A DNA stretch of 64,000 nucleotides from Xanthobacteraceae bacterium (lineage in GTDB: Bacteria > Pseudomonadota > Alphaproteobacteria > Rhizobiales > Xanthobacteraceae). Location of the stretch: NCBI GenBank assembly GCA_019635585.1, contig JAHBZE010000002.1:310001-374000 (forward strand). The letters are read 5' to 3'. Positions 1 through 8,623 of this stretch are shown piece by piece. The translations under genes and the position numbers were made by a program. The notes beneath the pieces are model-generated. The model ran no database searches. It saw only the letters and a list, made by a program, of their open reading frames with translations, and had not been told where the DNA came from. Each line of letters begins with the position of its first letter. Within the stretch, counting starts at the first letter, position 1.

Positions 1-1201
1 CGCTTCCGGTCCCGATCGCGAACTTGAAGAGATTATTGGAGGCGATTGCGAGAACAATACCCAGCGCCGCCACAGCAGGCGGCAGCGACCCTCCACCAAG
101 GCGCGCGAGCGATACCGCGGCCGCGTCGGCATCGACCGATCCCGATATCAGCGCGGTCGCGAGCCCGCCTGCCGTTCCGAACCAGGCCGAAAAAAGCTCC
201 ACCGCGAACGTTACGGCGCCGATCAGCGCGGCAAGCAAAAGCGTTTCCCGCAATGAAAACGGATTGCGCAGGCCGAAGGATTCCTTCGCCCGCTTCTTCG
301 GGCCGCGGAATGCAAACAGGAGGCCGGCACCAAGCGCCGCGAGCGACGCGCACAGCAAAGGCGCCGCGATCAGGCGCCCGACGGCTGCGTTCAGCGCGTA
401 CACGAGCAAAAAGGTCTTGCCGAGCGAAATCGCCGTCGCGATGGCGACGCTCGCCGCATGAAAGCGAAGGCCGTTCTTGTCCGCCGCCGCGACGCGCGCC
501 GCGGCAAGCGTCACCGCGGTGGAAGAAACGAGTCCGCCCGCCGCGGAAGATATCAATGTCCCTTCCCTGCGGCCCATTACCTTGACCGCGACATAGCCGA
601 GGAACGAAACCGCTGCGAGCACAACCGCGAGCAGCCACACCTGCCTCGGATTGATGCCGCCGTAAGGACCAAAACTTCGGTCCGGAATGAAAGGCAGCGC
701 AAGAAACGTCATCGTAAGCAGAACGGTCGCCGCGCGTAGTTCGGGCCAGGTCACCTTCTCGAGCAATCCATGCAGTTGCTCGCGCGCAACCAGAATGAGC
801 ATCACGGTGACGCCGATCGCCGCCGCGATATTCTGGTCGCCGATCAGCGCATAGGCGCCGAGCACGAACGTCGCCAGAGCTGCCACGACAGTCGTGAAGC
901 CGAAATTCTTGTCCGCGATGTTTTCGCGCATCCGGTACCAGGCAAACAGAACGGCGAAGACGAGAAACATCACGCCGAGAACGATCGCGCCGGCGATTTT
1001 ATCTTCGAGCGTGCGCGCAATCAGCCCGGTGATGCCGCCGAGCACGCCGATCAGGGTGAACGTGCGGATACCGGCAGTCCGCGTTCCGCTTTCGGCTTTG
1101 CGCTCCCGCCAGCCGCGCTCGATGCCGATCAACAAGCCGATAAGCGCGGCCACGATCAGCCGGCGGACCAAATCGAACTCTTGCGAAAAATCGAAATCCA
1201 A
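1..1201 (-). CDS. MgtC/SapB family membrane protein with DUF4010, 3' end outside window
   Basis: Predicted inner-membrane protein; 400 codons are visible and the C terminus lies beyond the window edge. The N-terminal part carries MgtC-type motifs, GLLIGIERGW at residues 22-31 and RTFTLIG at 46-52. The later part carries the DUF4010 signature RREGTLISSAAGG from residue 211. Hydrophobic segments alternate with short loops throughout. I chose the TTG at 1201 because GGGAG lies 9 bases upstream and an in-frame TAG closes the frame 12 codons before it. MgtC proteins are linked to magnesium limitation and intracellular survival, but the DUF4010 branch has no assigned substrate. The frame ends 61 bases before the stop side of the next gene, so shared transcription is possible. 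Confidence 0.85.
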   Translation of the reverse strand, partial: MDFDFSQEFDLVRRLIVAALIGLLIGIERGWRERKAESGTRTAGIRTFTLIGVLGGITGLIARTLEDKIAGAIVLGVMFLVFAVLFAWYRMRENIADKNFGFTTVVAALATFVLGAYALIGDQNIAAAIGVTVMLILVAREQLHGLLEKVTWPELRAATVLLTMTFLALPFIPDRSFGPYGGINPRQVWLLAVVLAAVSFLGYVAVKVMGRREGTLISSAAGGLVSSTAVTLAAARVAAADKNGLRFHAASVAIATAISLGKTFLLVYALNAAVGRLIAAPLLCASLAALGAGLLFAFRGPKKRAKESFGLRNPFSLRETLLLAALIGAVTFAVELFSAWFGTAGGLATALISGSVDADAAAVSLARLGGGSLPPAVAALGIVLAIASNNLFKFAIGTGS

Positions 1202-1262
1202 TTCCCGTGGCTCCCGCGCGGACAGACTCCCGCGAAACTACCACGGCGATAGCGGCAAAGTC

Positions 1263-2084
1263 TCAGGCCGCGCGGTCGAACGAATTCCTTACCGAGGGAT
1301 CCGGTTCCGCGTCATTTCCGAGCAGACTCAGCAAAGCGCGTTCGGCAGCCGTCGGCCTGCCGTCCCGCATGATGCGCGAGGAAAGCCAGGCAGCGCATTC
1401 GGCCGCAATTCCTTGCCCGGCGTCGCGGCGTGGTTCGCGCGAGAACGCTTCGGTGCGCGCCCGCACTTCGCCACCCGACGCGCCCAGCATGTAATTGGTG
1501 ATCGCCCGAAAAAACAGGTCATCGAACGAGGCATCATTCTCCGAGCCTGCGACCGCGTCGTGCAGGTCGAACAGCGCTTCCGCCTCTTCCGCGGAAACAG
1601 CGCCCGTTCCGGCTTCCAGAATCCGCCGCAGCAGCGCAACGTCGCGTTGATCGAGCACACGCGAATAATGCGTCCGCCCTTCCACCGCCGGACCTTCGGC
1701 GGTGATGACTTCGCACCAGAGCTCGCGGATCGCGAAGGCGGTGAGCGCGACCGGCAATTCCGGCGCAAGTTCGACCGTGCGGATCAGTGTCTGGACGCCG
1801 CCGCGCGTCGCAATGCGGCCCCTCGGCGCGATCGCATGCATCAGCCAATCGGCTTTTTCGTCGTCGATGACACCGAAGGGTTCGGAACGGCGCAGAAGAT
1901 GATCGGCCACCGCTTCGGCGACGAAGCCGCGCCATTCGGGAGCAGGATCGGTGAATTCGCGGTCGAAGGCGATAAGCGCTTCGGCTTCGTTCCTGCCGCG
2001 CACGCCCTCCGGATAAACCTCGCGCAGCAGCGAGACTACATCGGACGCGTCTAACCGCTTCGCGGCTTGCCGGAACTGCTCCAT
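1263..2084 (-). CDS. conserved hypothetical protein, 273 aa
   Basis: I do not recognise a named domain. The protein has no signal peptide or membrane segment and looks soluble, mostly helical and rich in Ala, Glu, Asp and Arg. The centre has a cluster of acidic helices (GAVSAEEAEALFDLHDAV) followed by an aromatic pair, DDLFFRAITNYMLG. The ATG at 2084 is the first in frame. Third-position GC bias matches the neighbours, which supports real coding. It lies directly upstream of the MgtC-like gene on the same strand, 61 bases away, and could be its partner. That is inference only. Confidence 0.7.
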   Translation of the reverse strand: MEQFRQAAKRLDASDVVSLLREVYPEGVRGRNEAEALIAFDREFTDPAPEWRGFVAEAVADHLLRRSEPFGVIDDEKADWLMHAIAPRGRIATRGGVQTLIRTVELAPELPVALTAFAIRELWCEVITAEGPAVEGRTHYSRVLDQRDVALLRRILEAGTGAVSAEEAEALFDLHDAVAGSENDASFDDLFFRAITNYMLGASGGEVRARTEAFSREPRRDAGQGIAAECAAWLSSRIMRDGRPTAAERALLSLLGNDAEPDPSVRNSFDRAA

Positions 2085-2301
2085 GACGACCCCAAACGCT
2101 ACAAAACAGGCTGCCAGTCTCGGGCGTTTATGGTTTCCAGGAGTTTAACGGGAAGCGGCCAGAACCGCTGAAAATTGCGTCAAATGCGGGATGGCGGCGG
2201 GGTGTGGCTCCAATGCGTCACCGCAATCCCGGTTTGCAACCCTTCTGGCCAATGGCGGCGCGGGCCATATCGGTGCAAATGCAAGGCTTAGGAGATCGAT
2301 C

Positions 2302-3231
2302 ATGGCGAACAGCGCCGGCATCCATCACATCACCGGCATTACCGGTGACGGAAAGAAGAACTTCGGCTTTTACACGAAGACGCTCGGGCTTCGCTTCGTG
2401 AAGCGCACGGTGAACTTCGACGACCCAAGCGCATGGCACCTTTATTACGGAAACGAGACTGGTGCGCCCGGCTCCGCGCTCACGTTCTTTCTATGGGACG
2501 GCGTGCGCCCGGGCCATCAGGGCATGGGTCAGGCGGTCGAGGTCGGTTACGCCGTGCCGAAAGGCTCGCTCGCCTACTGGAAGAAGCGGCTCGACGCGGA
2601 GAACCTCTCGTCGACCGAAAGCGAACGCTTCGGCGACAAGGCGCTTTCGCTTTCCGATCTCGAGGGCATGAAGATCGAGATCGTCGAGACCGCGACGGCC
2701 GCGAATGCTCCTGCCTGGGGCGAAGGCCCCGTGCCCGCCGAACATGCAGTGCGAGGCTTCTCCGGCATCACGCTGCGTCCGCACGGCGGCTCGCGCACGG
2801 CGGAAGTCCTGCGCGACGCCTTCGGCTACGCGGATGGCGGCAAGGACGGCGAGCGCCAGCGCTTTCTCGGCACCGCCGACATCGGCGCGCAGATCGACCT
2901 CGTCATCGACAAGGATCAGCCGCGCGGCAGCCAAGGTGCCGCCACCCTGCACCACGTCGCGTTCCGCGCCAGAGACGACGCCGAGGAAATCGAGTTGATG
3001 AACCGCATCCGCAACCAGCTCTGCCTCGACACCACGGAGCAGATCGACCGGATGTATTTCCACTCGGTCTATTTCCGCGAGCCCGGCGGCATCCTGTTCG
3101 AAATCGCGACCGATCAACCCGGCTTCACCTGGGACGAGCCGAAAGAGACGCTCGGCACCTCGCTGAAACTGCCGCCGTGGTACGAGAAGAACCGCGCGCA
3201 GATCGAGCAAGCGCTTCCGCCGCTCGAATAG
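2302..3231 (+). CDS. VOC-superfamily ring-cleaving dioxygenase (MhqO-like)
   Basis: Two vicinal-oxygen-chelate modules, as in extradiol-type ring-cleaving dioxygenases of the MhqO/glyoxalase group, which open hydroquinone or catechol rings with a metal in the active site. Candidate ligands are H8/H9 (GIHHITG), H217/H218 (LHHVAF) and E267 (ILFEIAT), so the site is formed between the first and second modules. The length, 309 residues, is usual for the family. The ATG at 2302 has AGGAG seven bases upstream; an upstream in-frame ATG at 2191 would add 37 residues of poor quality and lacks a binding site. A terminator hairpin follows the stop. The natural substrate cannot be told from sequence. Confidence 0.85.
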   Translation: MANSAGIHHITGITGDGKKNFGFYTKTLGLRFVKRTVNFDDPSAWHLYYGNETGAPGSALTFFLWDGVRPGHQGMGQAVEVGYAVPKGSLAYWKKRLDAENLSSTESERFGDKALSLSDLEGMKIEIVETATAANAPAWGEGPVPAEHAVRGFSGITLRPHGGSRTAEVLRDAFGYADGGKDGERQRFLGTADIGAQIDLVIDKDQPRGSQGAATLHHVAFRARDDAEEIELMNRIRNQLCLDTTEQIDRMYFHSVYFREPGGILFEIATDQPGFTWDEPKETLGTSLKLPPWYEKNRAQIEQALPPLE

Positions 3232-3251
3232 CATCGTCAGACTTCAGGATT

Positions 3252-3289
3252 TCGCCGCCCCGGCCCTGCCGCGGGCGGCGATTTCGTTT
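3252..3289 (+). terminator. rho-independent terminator after the dioxygenase
   Basis: Nine-base stem tcgccgccc (3252-3260) pairs with gggcggcga (3273-3281). A small internal cgg/ccg pairing lies in the loop, and the T-rich tail tttcgttt follows. It lies about 20 bases after the stop codon at 3231. Confidence 0.7.
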
Positions 3290-3361
3290 GTCCCTCACCT
3301 TTTCCCGTCACATAATCTTGCGCGCGTTTTTCCGGTCGTTCTCTCGCGGAGATATTCCGTC

Positions 3362-3823
3362 ATGCGCAGTATCTGCTTCTTCGTTTTCCTTTTGCTCGCC
3401 GGCGGCAGTGCACAAGCGGCTTCCGGATTCGAATGCGTCAAGACGCAATGCGAGAACAAAGGCCGCGCCTGCGTCGAAACGCTGTACGTGAGCTACAACG
3501 CCTGCACGAAAACCGCTCGCGCGAAGTGTGAGACCGTTCCGCTGGCTGAAAAATTCGAATGCCTTAGAAGCGGCTTGCGCCCTTGCGCACTGACCCGCAA
3601 CGAGGAGCAAGCAGCCTGTCTCGCCGATGCGCGCGCCTGCTACCAGACTTGCGCGCCATTCCAGGGCAAGCAGACGCGCTATTGGTGCGTGGCCGATACG
3701 CGGCTTGGTGCTACAGCCACGTTCTGCGAGGCCAATCCCGGCGCCTCGCCGTTCGAACAATGCACAAAAGCATTCGATAAAGCGGCGGAGATCACCGGGA
3801 GCATGACCTGCGAGCCACTTTAG
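3362..3823 (+). CDS. small secreted cysteine-rich protein, 153 aa
   Basis: Unrecognised exported protein. A clear signal peptide (residues 1-20, MRSICFFVFLLLAGGSAQAA) precedes a mature chain of about 133 residues with 14 cysteines. The even number and regular spacing (FEC, TQC, RAC, NAC, AKC, FEC, RPC, AAC, RAC, QTC and four more) suggest a disulfide-stapled periplasmic fold. The ATG at 3362 is preceded by GGAG nine bases upstream. It is a monocistronic gene between two terminator-separated units. The function is unknown; a metal-binding or protein-interaction role is only a guess. Confidence 0.75.
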   Translation: MRSICFFVFLLLAGGSAQAASGFECVKTQCENKGRACVETLYVSYNACTKTARAKCETVPLAEKFECLRSGLRPCALTRNEEQAACLADARACYQTCAPFQGKQTRYWCVADTRLGATATFCEANPGASPFEQCTKAFDKAAEITGSMTCEPL

Positions 3824-3878
3824 CCATTTCGCTCTGCCGGGGCTCACGTAAGAGCGATTTTCCGTTACGTTGGCACAA

Positions 3879-3894
3879 ATAACATTATTGTTAT
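3879..3894. promoter_or_regulatory. inverted repeat ATAACA-N4-TGTTAT upstream of peroxiredoxin
   Basis: Perfect six-base arms separated by TTAT, in a short AT-rich island about 125 bases before the peroxiredoxin start. The size and position fit a dimeric regulator site, for example a LysR-type regulator. The OxyR ATAG-N7-CTAT pattern is not matched, so the regulator is unknown. Confidence 0.35.
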
Positions 3895-4018
3895 GTTTAA
3901 TTTCGATATATCTAGCAATGGACTGTAAAAAGACCTATATCACGGGAACCCCTACCGCGCTCTACGGCTTTAAGCGCGAAGGGATCGGATTTCAGAAGCC
4001 CGTGAAGGAGAACCTGCC

Positions 4019-4678
4019 ATGGCCGTTTCCATTGGCGACAAGGCGCCGGATTTCGAGGCGCAGACCACCGAAGGCAAAATCAAGTTTCACGATTGGATCG
4101 GCGACAAGTGGGCCGTGCTGTTTTCGCACCCCAAGGACTTCACGCCAGTCTGCACCACCGAACTCGGCCGCATGGCGAAGCTCAAGCCTGAATTCGACAA
4201 GCGCAATACCAAGATCATCGGCCTCTCGGTCGATCCGGTCGATCGTCACGCCGACTGGGCGAAGGACATCGAAGAGACGCAGGGCGTAAAGCCGAACTTC
4301 CCGATGATCGGCGACACCGACCTTTCGATCTCCAAGGCCTGGGGCATGTTGCCGGGCAACGCCGGCGACACTTCGGAAGGCCGCACCGCGGCGACCAACC
4401 AGACCGTGCGCAACGTCTACATCATCGGCCCCGACAAGCAGATCAAGCTGATGATCGCCTACCCCATGACCACTGGCCGCAACTTCGACGAAGTGCTGCG
4501 CGTGCTCGACTCGTTGCAACTCACCGCGAAGTACAAGGTCGCGACTCCGGTCGACTGGAAGCACGGGGACGACGTCATCATCGCCGGCTCCGTCACCGAC
4601 GACGACGCGAAGAAGACCTACCCGAACGGCTGGAAGTCGCCGAAGCCGTATATCCGCATCGTGCCGCAGCCGAAGTAA
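4019..4678 (+). CDS. 1-Cys peroxiredoxin (Prx6 type, AhpC/TSA family)
   Basis: Cytosolic thiol peroxidase that reduces hydrogen peroxide and organic peroxides. The active-site block HPKDFTPVCTTE spans residues 37-48, with peroxidatic C45 and the supporting T42. C45 is the only cysteine in the whole 219-residue protein, which marks the 1-Cys mechanism and means an outside thiol must resolve the sulfenate. The C-terminal half (from about residue 165) is the Prx6 extension ending in SPKPYIRIVPQPK. The ATG at 4019 has AAGGAG eight bases upstream. An inverted repeat at 3879-3894 may be its operator. It is followed by a strong two-way terminator. Confidence 0.95.
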   Translation: MAVSIGDKAPDFEAQTTEGKIKFHDWIGDKWAVLFSHPKDFTPVCTTELGRMAKLKPEFDKRNTKIIGLSVDPVDRHADWAKDIEETQGVKPNFPMIGDTDLSISKAWGMLPGNAGDTSEGRTAATNQTVRNVYIIGPDKQIKLMIAYPMTTGRNFDEVLRVLDSLQLTAKYKVATPVDWKHGDDVIIAGSVTDDDAKKTYPNGWKSPKPYIRIVPQPK

Positions 4679-4699
4679 GCGCGGACGAACTGAAAACAA

Positions 4700-4730
4700 A
4701 AAGGGCGCGAGCTTCCTGCTCGCGCCCTTT
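4700..4730. terminator. bidirectional terminator between peroxiredoxin and cupin gene
   Basis: Thirteen-base stem, aaagggcgcgagc at 4700-4712 and its complement at 4718-4730, with loop ttcct. Reading minus, the tail is a run of T (TTTTTGTTTT); reading plus it is TTTCGCTTTC. It can therefore end transcripts from both convergent genes. Confidence 0.9.
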
Positions 4731-4754
4731 CGCTTTCAGCGACCCCTAGGTAGA

Positions 4755-5705
4755 TCAGGCTGCTGCTTGGTCGTCCTGTTCTTTATTGTCGTTATAATAA
4801 TAGTTCGCGTTCTTGCCCAGCACGAGACGGCGTAACATGCGGCGCATGCCCTCGCTCTTGCGCAGCGGTGAAACCGTCGCCTGCACCGTTCGCATCATCG
4901 CAAGCTTCAGCGCGTCGAGTGCAGGATGCGCTTCCGGCGCCGCCTGCGGCAGGCCCATACCACGCAGGAACGAGTTGAAAACATAAAGATCGTTGCGGCG
5001 CCGCACAGCCTTGGTCTTCCAGGTGATGGCAAGCGAAATCGAATGGCTGTCCGCGGTGCGCACCCAGTGCGGCCACTGATACGGCACGAACACGCCGTCG
5101 CCCGGAAACAGATGGTGCTTCACGCCCTTCGCATCGAACTTCGGATCGTACTTGATGTTGCGATGCTTGGTCGCCGAGGATTCCAGTTCCTCGACCGACG
5201 CGATCGAGTGATCGCGGTTGTCGTAGACGGCAAAAAACTTCTCGCCGTGGATTTGCACGAAGAAGTTATCTTCTGCGTCGGTATGGAACGGCGTCGTGGA
5301 ATTCGGCGACGACACGAACAGGAAGCCCTGAATGTCCTCGAAGCCGGCGTCGTCGAGCGAGGCATGGCCGCGCGCTTTTGCAACCGAAAGCAGCGCCTGC
5401 TCGAGAATGTTCTTGTAAGCAGGATGCCGGTCCACACGCTTCAGCACCATCCACGCGCCCGCGGTTTCGATGCTCTTGACCACTTCCTCCGGCGAAAGGT
5501 CGACCGCCTGCACTTTCGTCGGGTCCTGGCCGATCTCGGCCTTGCCGGAATTGTATTCGATCTGGTCACGCGGCAACTCGCGCACGAGCTTCACGATCTC
5601 CGGAAGCGTCAGCAGCGGATTGCCAACCAATTCGTGCTTGATGCGGAACGGCAGTTCCGGAAATTGTTCGAAGGCTTTTGCGTCCGCGGGTTGAACCATG
5701 GGCAT
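4755..5705 (-). CDS. cupin-like / JmjC-type Fe(II) oxygenase-like protein
   Basis: Cupin_8/JmjC-like domain protein of 316 residues. Likely iron ligands are H141 and D143 (FHTDAEDN) and H213 (QWPHWVRT), the HxD...H triad of 2-oxoglutarate dioxygenases; basic residues of the beta strands between them could hold a co-substrate. The first 60 residues read as a helical lead-in (FEQFPELPFRIKHELVGNP). The start codon overlaps the stop of the upstream acetyltransferase by one base (TAATG), so the two are translationally coupled. The likely role is hydroxylation of a protein or small molecule, but no substrate is known. A second Met at codon 3 is an alternative start. Confidence 0.8.
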   Translation of the reverse strand: MPMVQPADAKAFEQFPELPFRIKHELVGNPLLTLPEIVKLVRELPRDQIEYNSGKAEIGQDPTKVQAVDLSPEEVVKSIETAGAWMVLKRVDRHPAYKNILEQALLSVAKARGHASLDDAGFEDIQGFLFVSSPNSTTPFHTDAEDNFFVQIHGEKFFAVYDNRDHSIASVEELESSATKHRNIKYDPKFDAKGVKHHLFPGDGVFVPYQWPHWVRTADSHSISLAITWKTKAVRRRNDLYVFNSFLRGMGLPQAAPEAHPALDALKLAMMRTVQATVSPLRKSEGMRRMLRRLVLGKNANYYYNDNKEQDDQAAA

Positions 5706-6892
5706 TACGACTTCTCCCTGAAGGCGCGATAGCGATGCACGATCCGGCGCGCGACTTCGCGCAAAGCGCGGCGCACGGAAAGAATGAAAGCAAACAGCGA
5801 TGCGGGCGCATTCGCGCCAAGCGGAACGAGCGTCTCGGAAAGCGCGAGCCTGCCCTTCCAGATATGATTGATCATCGGATGATCGGCGGTCGCGGTGGAA
5901 TCCACCGACATCACCTGTTCATCCGCGCAGAAATGTTTGGTCAGTTCGAGTGTGAGTTGCACGCCGGGCGAACACTTCGAAAGCCGCTCGTCGTAGGCAG
6001 TTTTGAAAAAATACGCGCGCACGCCGTGGCGAACGACGAGACCGGCGGCGACCGTTTCCGCGCCGCGCGTCAATGTCGCGACTTCGAATTTCCCTTGGGG
6101 GCCGAGCTTGCGCGCGGCTTCCCTGATAAAGCGCGAGAGCCCTTCCTGCGCCGCGAGCGCGGTGCCGCGTTTGCCCTTCCAGCCCGCAGCCTCGAGCTTC
6201 ATGAAAGCATCAAGCGCGGCTTCGGTCTGCTGCGGCGAGACCGAAACCGAGAAGCGCACTTCGCCGTCGTCCGCTAGACGATTGCGCTGACGGCGCAATT
6301 CCTTCAGCTTCTTCGAACCGAGCGCGTCTTGCAGCGATACTTCAGCGTCAAGCCGCGCATCGAGCAAAGCCCGTTCTTCGGCACGGAGTACGCGCGGCGC
6401 AAGACCTTCGCGCGCAAGCGCGCTGCGAACCGCATCCGCCGCAGGACCATCCGTAAGAACGGAAAACAGAAGCGCTTGTGCGCCCGCCCGCTTCGCCGCC
6501 TGCATGAGGCCCGCGGCAGCTTCCACCGCGCAATCCTTGTCCAGCAGCGGGGTCGCGAGCGGCGCATAAGCATGCCACGTCACGAGCACCGGAAGCGGCA
6601 GTTTCATCGCGCGCCAGGTGGACGTGACCGGGAGGAGACCGATCAGCCTTTTCTTTGCCGGGCTGTCCCACGCGAGCAGCGCGCTGATGTTCTCGTCACC
6701 CGCAACATTGCGGGTAACGCCGAGCGCCCATTCCGGCGAATAGAAAGCATTCGGCTCGAACGCGCGGGCGTAGAGGCTCGACCATGCGCCGGTCGGCACC
6801 GCCGTCAGATCGCAGAGTTCCGCCACGCTGGCGTCCGCATCGGTGCGGTAGGCAAGCGCATCGCGGGTCAGGTCGAAATGTGTATCAACCAA
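5705..6892 (-). CDS. GNAT-fold acetyltransferase of the CelD/BcsL (Acetyltransf_6) type
   Basis: 395-residue protein of the BioF2-like GNAT family often called cellulose-biosynthesis acetyltransferase CelD. Recognisable blocks are FYSPEWALGV near residue 51, a basic helix LKELRRQRNRL near 190, FMKLEAAGWKGKRGTAL, and a C-terminal GNAT half with AYFFKTAYDERLSKCSPG. No signal peptide is seen. I chose the TTG at 6892 because AGGAAG lies six bases before it; no better ATG is in frame. It is coupled through TAATG to the cupin gene. The substrate (polysaccharide, lipid or peptide-linked) cannot be decided, as no cellulose synthase genes lie nearby. Confidence 0.8.
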   Translation of the reverse strand: MVDTHFDLTRDALAYRTDADASVAELCDLTAVPTGAWSSLYARAFEPNAFYSPEWALGVTRNVAGDENISALLAWDSPAKKRLIGLLPVTSTWRAMKLPLPVLVTWHAYAPLATPLLDKDCAVEAAAGLMQAAKRAGAQALLFSVLTDGPAADAVRSALAREGLAPRVLRAEERALLDARLDAEVSLQDALGSKKLKELRRQRNRLADDGEVRFSVSVSPQQTEAALDAFMKLEAAGWKGKRGTALAAQEGLSRFIREAARKLGPQGKFEVATLTRGAETVAAGLVVRHGVRAYFFKTAYDERLSKCSPGVQLTLELTKHFCADEQVMSVDSTATADHPMINHIWKGRLALSETLVPLGANAPASLFAFILSVRRALREVARRIVHRYRAFREKS

Positions 6893-7123
6893 GGACAGCT
6901 TCCTGCTCGTTCCCTGGGAAGCTGCAAACGCGTGGCCAATCCTTCCGTGCCGGAAAGAGCCACGTAGTCCGTCCGCGTCCCTGTTCTTTTTCTTGGAGCG
7001 CAGCCTAGAGGGAAGCGCTTAAAGAACCCTTCGGAGATCGGGCAGAAAGTAGTGAACGGCGCGAAATCGATTGTCCGCGCCGCGCGCCATAGTGAATCGG
7101 CCGTAAAGGAATTCCGGCGACTT

Positions 7124-7882
7124 TTACTGACCGTAACGCTCTGTTCGGACCGAACCCGGCTCGACGCCCGCACCGATCAGCGCCTCGCTCGCGACAGTCA
7201 CGAACGGGTTCGAGCCGCAAACGAAGGCGCGCTTCGGCGGCGACGGCAGACGCTTCAAAATCTCGCCGATCATCGGCGTATCGATCCGGCGGCCATAATC
7301 GCCGTCCCGCTTCGGCGCTTCGCGCGTGATCGTGAGCACGAGCTTGAACGGGCCGGTCCTTTCGTCGAGCGCGAGCAATTCGTCGCGGAAGATGACGTCT
7401 TCCCACGAGCGCGCGGACAGCAGAAGCAGCATCGGCACGCCCGATTTGCTGTTCGCATGATGCCGGATCATCGACATCAGCGGCGCGACGCCCGAGCCGG
7501 CACCCGCAAGCAGGACCGGCCCGCCGTCGGCATTTTGCCATACGAAATGGCCACCGATCGGTCCGCGCAACTCGATCTCGTCGCCAACCTGTGCGACCTC
7601 GTGGAAGAACGGAGAGACTTCGCCCGTCTCCAGTTTCTCGATCGCAAGCTCGATGTTGTCACGGTACTCCGGCGCGGACGCGATCGAATAGGGCCGTTGC
7701 GCGCGATAGCCGTTCGGCGCGGTCAGCCGCACTTCTACGTGCTGGCCTGCGCGAAAGGAGAACGGCTCCGACGGCGTGAAGAAGAAGCTCGTCACGCTCG
7801 GCGTCTGCTTTTCAATTTCGTTGATCGTAACCTTTTGCCAGCGGATCGCGGGCGGAATCGGCGACTTCGATACTTCAGTCAC
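7124..7882 (-). CDS. ferredoxin-NADP reductase-type FAD oxidoreductase
   Basis: 252-residue flavin reductase. The FAD-binding motif QRPYSIAS is at residues 62-69, the NAD(P) loop GAGSGVAP at about 127-134, and the C-terminal FVCGSNPFV block is present. There is no iron-sulfur ferredoxin domain, so this is a stand-alone reductase. The GTG at 7882 overlaps the end of the upstream sulfite-oxidase-like gene by eight bases, so the pair is coupled. The neighbour is a molybdopterin enzyme, and the reductase probably supplies it with electrons from NAD(P)H. That pairing is inference from context. Confidence 0.85.
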   Translation of the reverse strand: MTEVSKSPIPPAIRWQKVTINEIEKQTPSVTSFFFTPSEPFSFRAGQHVEVRLTAPNGYRAQRPYSIASAPEYRDNIELAIEKLETGEVSPFFHEVAQVGDEIELRGPIGGHFVWQNADGGPVLLAGAGSGVAPLMSMIRHHANSKSGVPMLLLLSARSWEDVIFRDELLALDERTGPFKLVLTITREAPKRDGDYGRRIDTPMIGEILKRLPSPPKRAFVCGSNPFVTVASEALIGAGVEPGSVRTERYGQ

Positions 7883-8483
7883 CGGAATAACGCTGCTCGC
7901 GCCACGGGTCGCCATACATGTGATAGCCGCGCTCTTCCCAGAAGCCCGCGGTGTCGCGCTCTGTAAATTGCAGCGTGTGAATCCACTTCGCGGACTTCCA
8001 GAAATAGAGATGCGGTACGACGAGACGCGCCGGCCCGCCGTGGTCTGGCGTGATCGGCTTGCCTTCATAGAGCGTCGCCACCATGGCCTTGCCGCCGGTG
8101 AGATCGGCAGTCGGCACGTTGGTCGAGTAGTCGTCATAACCATGCGCGAGCGTGAACGCCGTCGCCTCGTCGATCCCGGCGGCCGCGAGAATGTCGTCGA
8201 CCATCACGCCCTGCCAGGCGGTATTGTATTTCGACCAGGTGGTGACGCAGTGGATGTCGCGCGTCATCTTCGATTGCGGAAGCTGATTGAAGTCGTTCCA
8301 GTTCCAGCGCGCGATAATTTGCGGGCCGTGCTTCAGCGTGAACATCCAGTTCTCGAGCTTCACCTGCGGCGTCGGCCCGGCGGAGAGCACGGGGAAATCG
8401 TTGGTCAGCGCCTGCCCCGGCGGCAGCCGGTCGGCTTCGGTCTGCTCGCGTTGCTTGCCGGTAAATCCGCGCGTGACGGCCAT
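7875..8483 (-). CDS. sulfite oxidase-like molybdopterin oxidoreductase
   Basis: 202-residue protein of the sulfite oxidase/YedY catalytic-domain family, which binds the molybdenum cofactor. The likely Mo-ligand cysteine is C79 in DIHCVTTWSKY. Further family blocks are ENWMFTLKHG, VMVDDILAAAG, DHGGPARLVVPHLYFWKSAKW and ERDTAGFWEERGYH. Unlike MsrP/YedY it has no twin-arginine signal, and unlike eukaryotic sulfite oxidase it has no haem domain, so it is probably cytoplasmic. The reductase encoded just downstream is the likely electron partner. The substrate is unknown; sulfoxides or N-hydroxylated compounds are possibilities. Confidence 0.85.
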   Translation of the reverse strand: MAVTRGFTGKQREQTEADRLPPGQALTNDFPVLSAGPTPQVKLENWMFTLKHGPQIIARWNWNDFNQLPQSKMTRDIHCVTTWSKYNTAWQGVMVDDILAAAGIDEATAFTLAHGYDDYSTNVPTADLTGGKAMVATLYEGKPITPDHGGPARLVVPHLYFWKSAKWIHTLQFTERDTAGFWEERGYHMYGDPWREQRYSGD

Positions 8484-8623
8484 CTGAATCGTCCCGATGA
8501 ATTCGCGGACTCTATCCGGCTATGCCGTGCGGAACAACTCACGAGCCCGTCAAGTGCTGCCCGCTTTTGCATCGCTGCCGTGACCCGTTAGACTTGGCTC
8601 AAAGCAAATCGGAGGAATGAAGA

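Noticed and set aside
3870-4289. Open frame across the peroxiredoxin start
   Set aside because: Wrong frame relative to the peroxiredoxin, Ser/Arg-rich and without a binding site.
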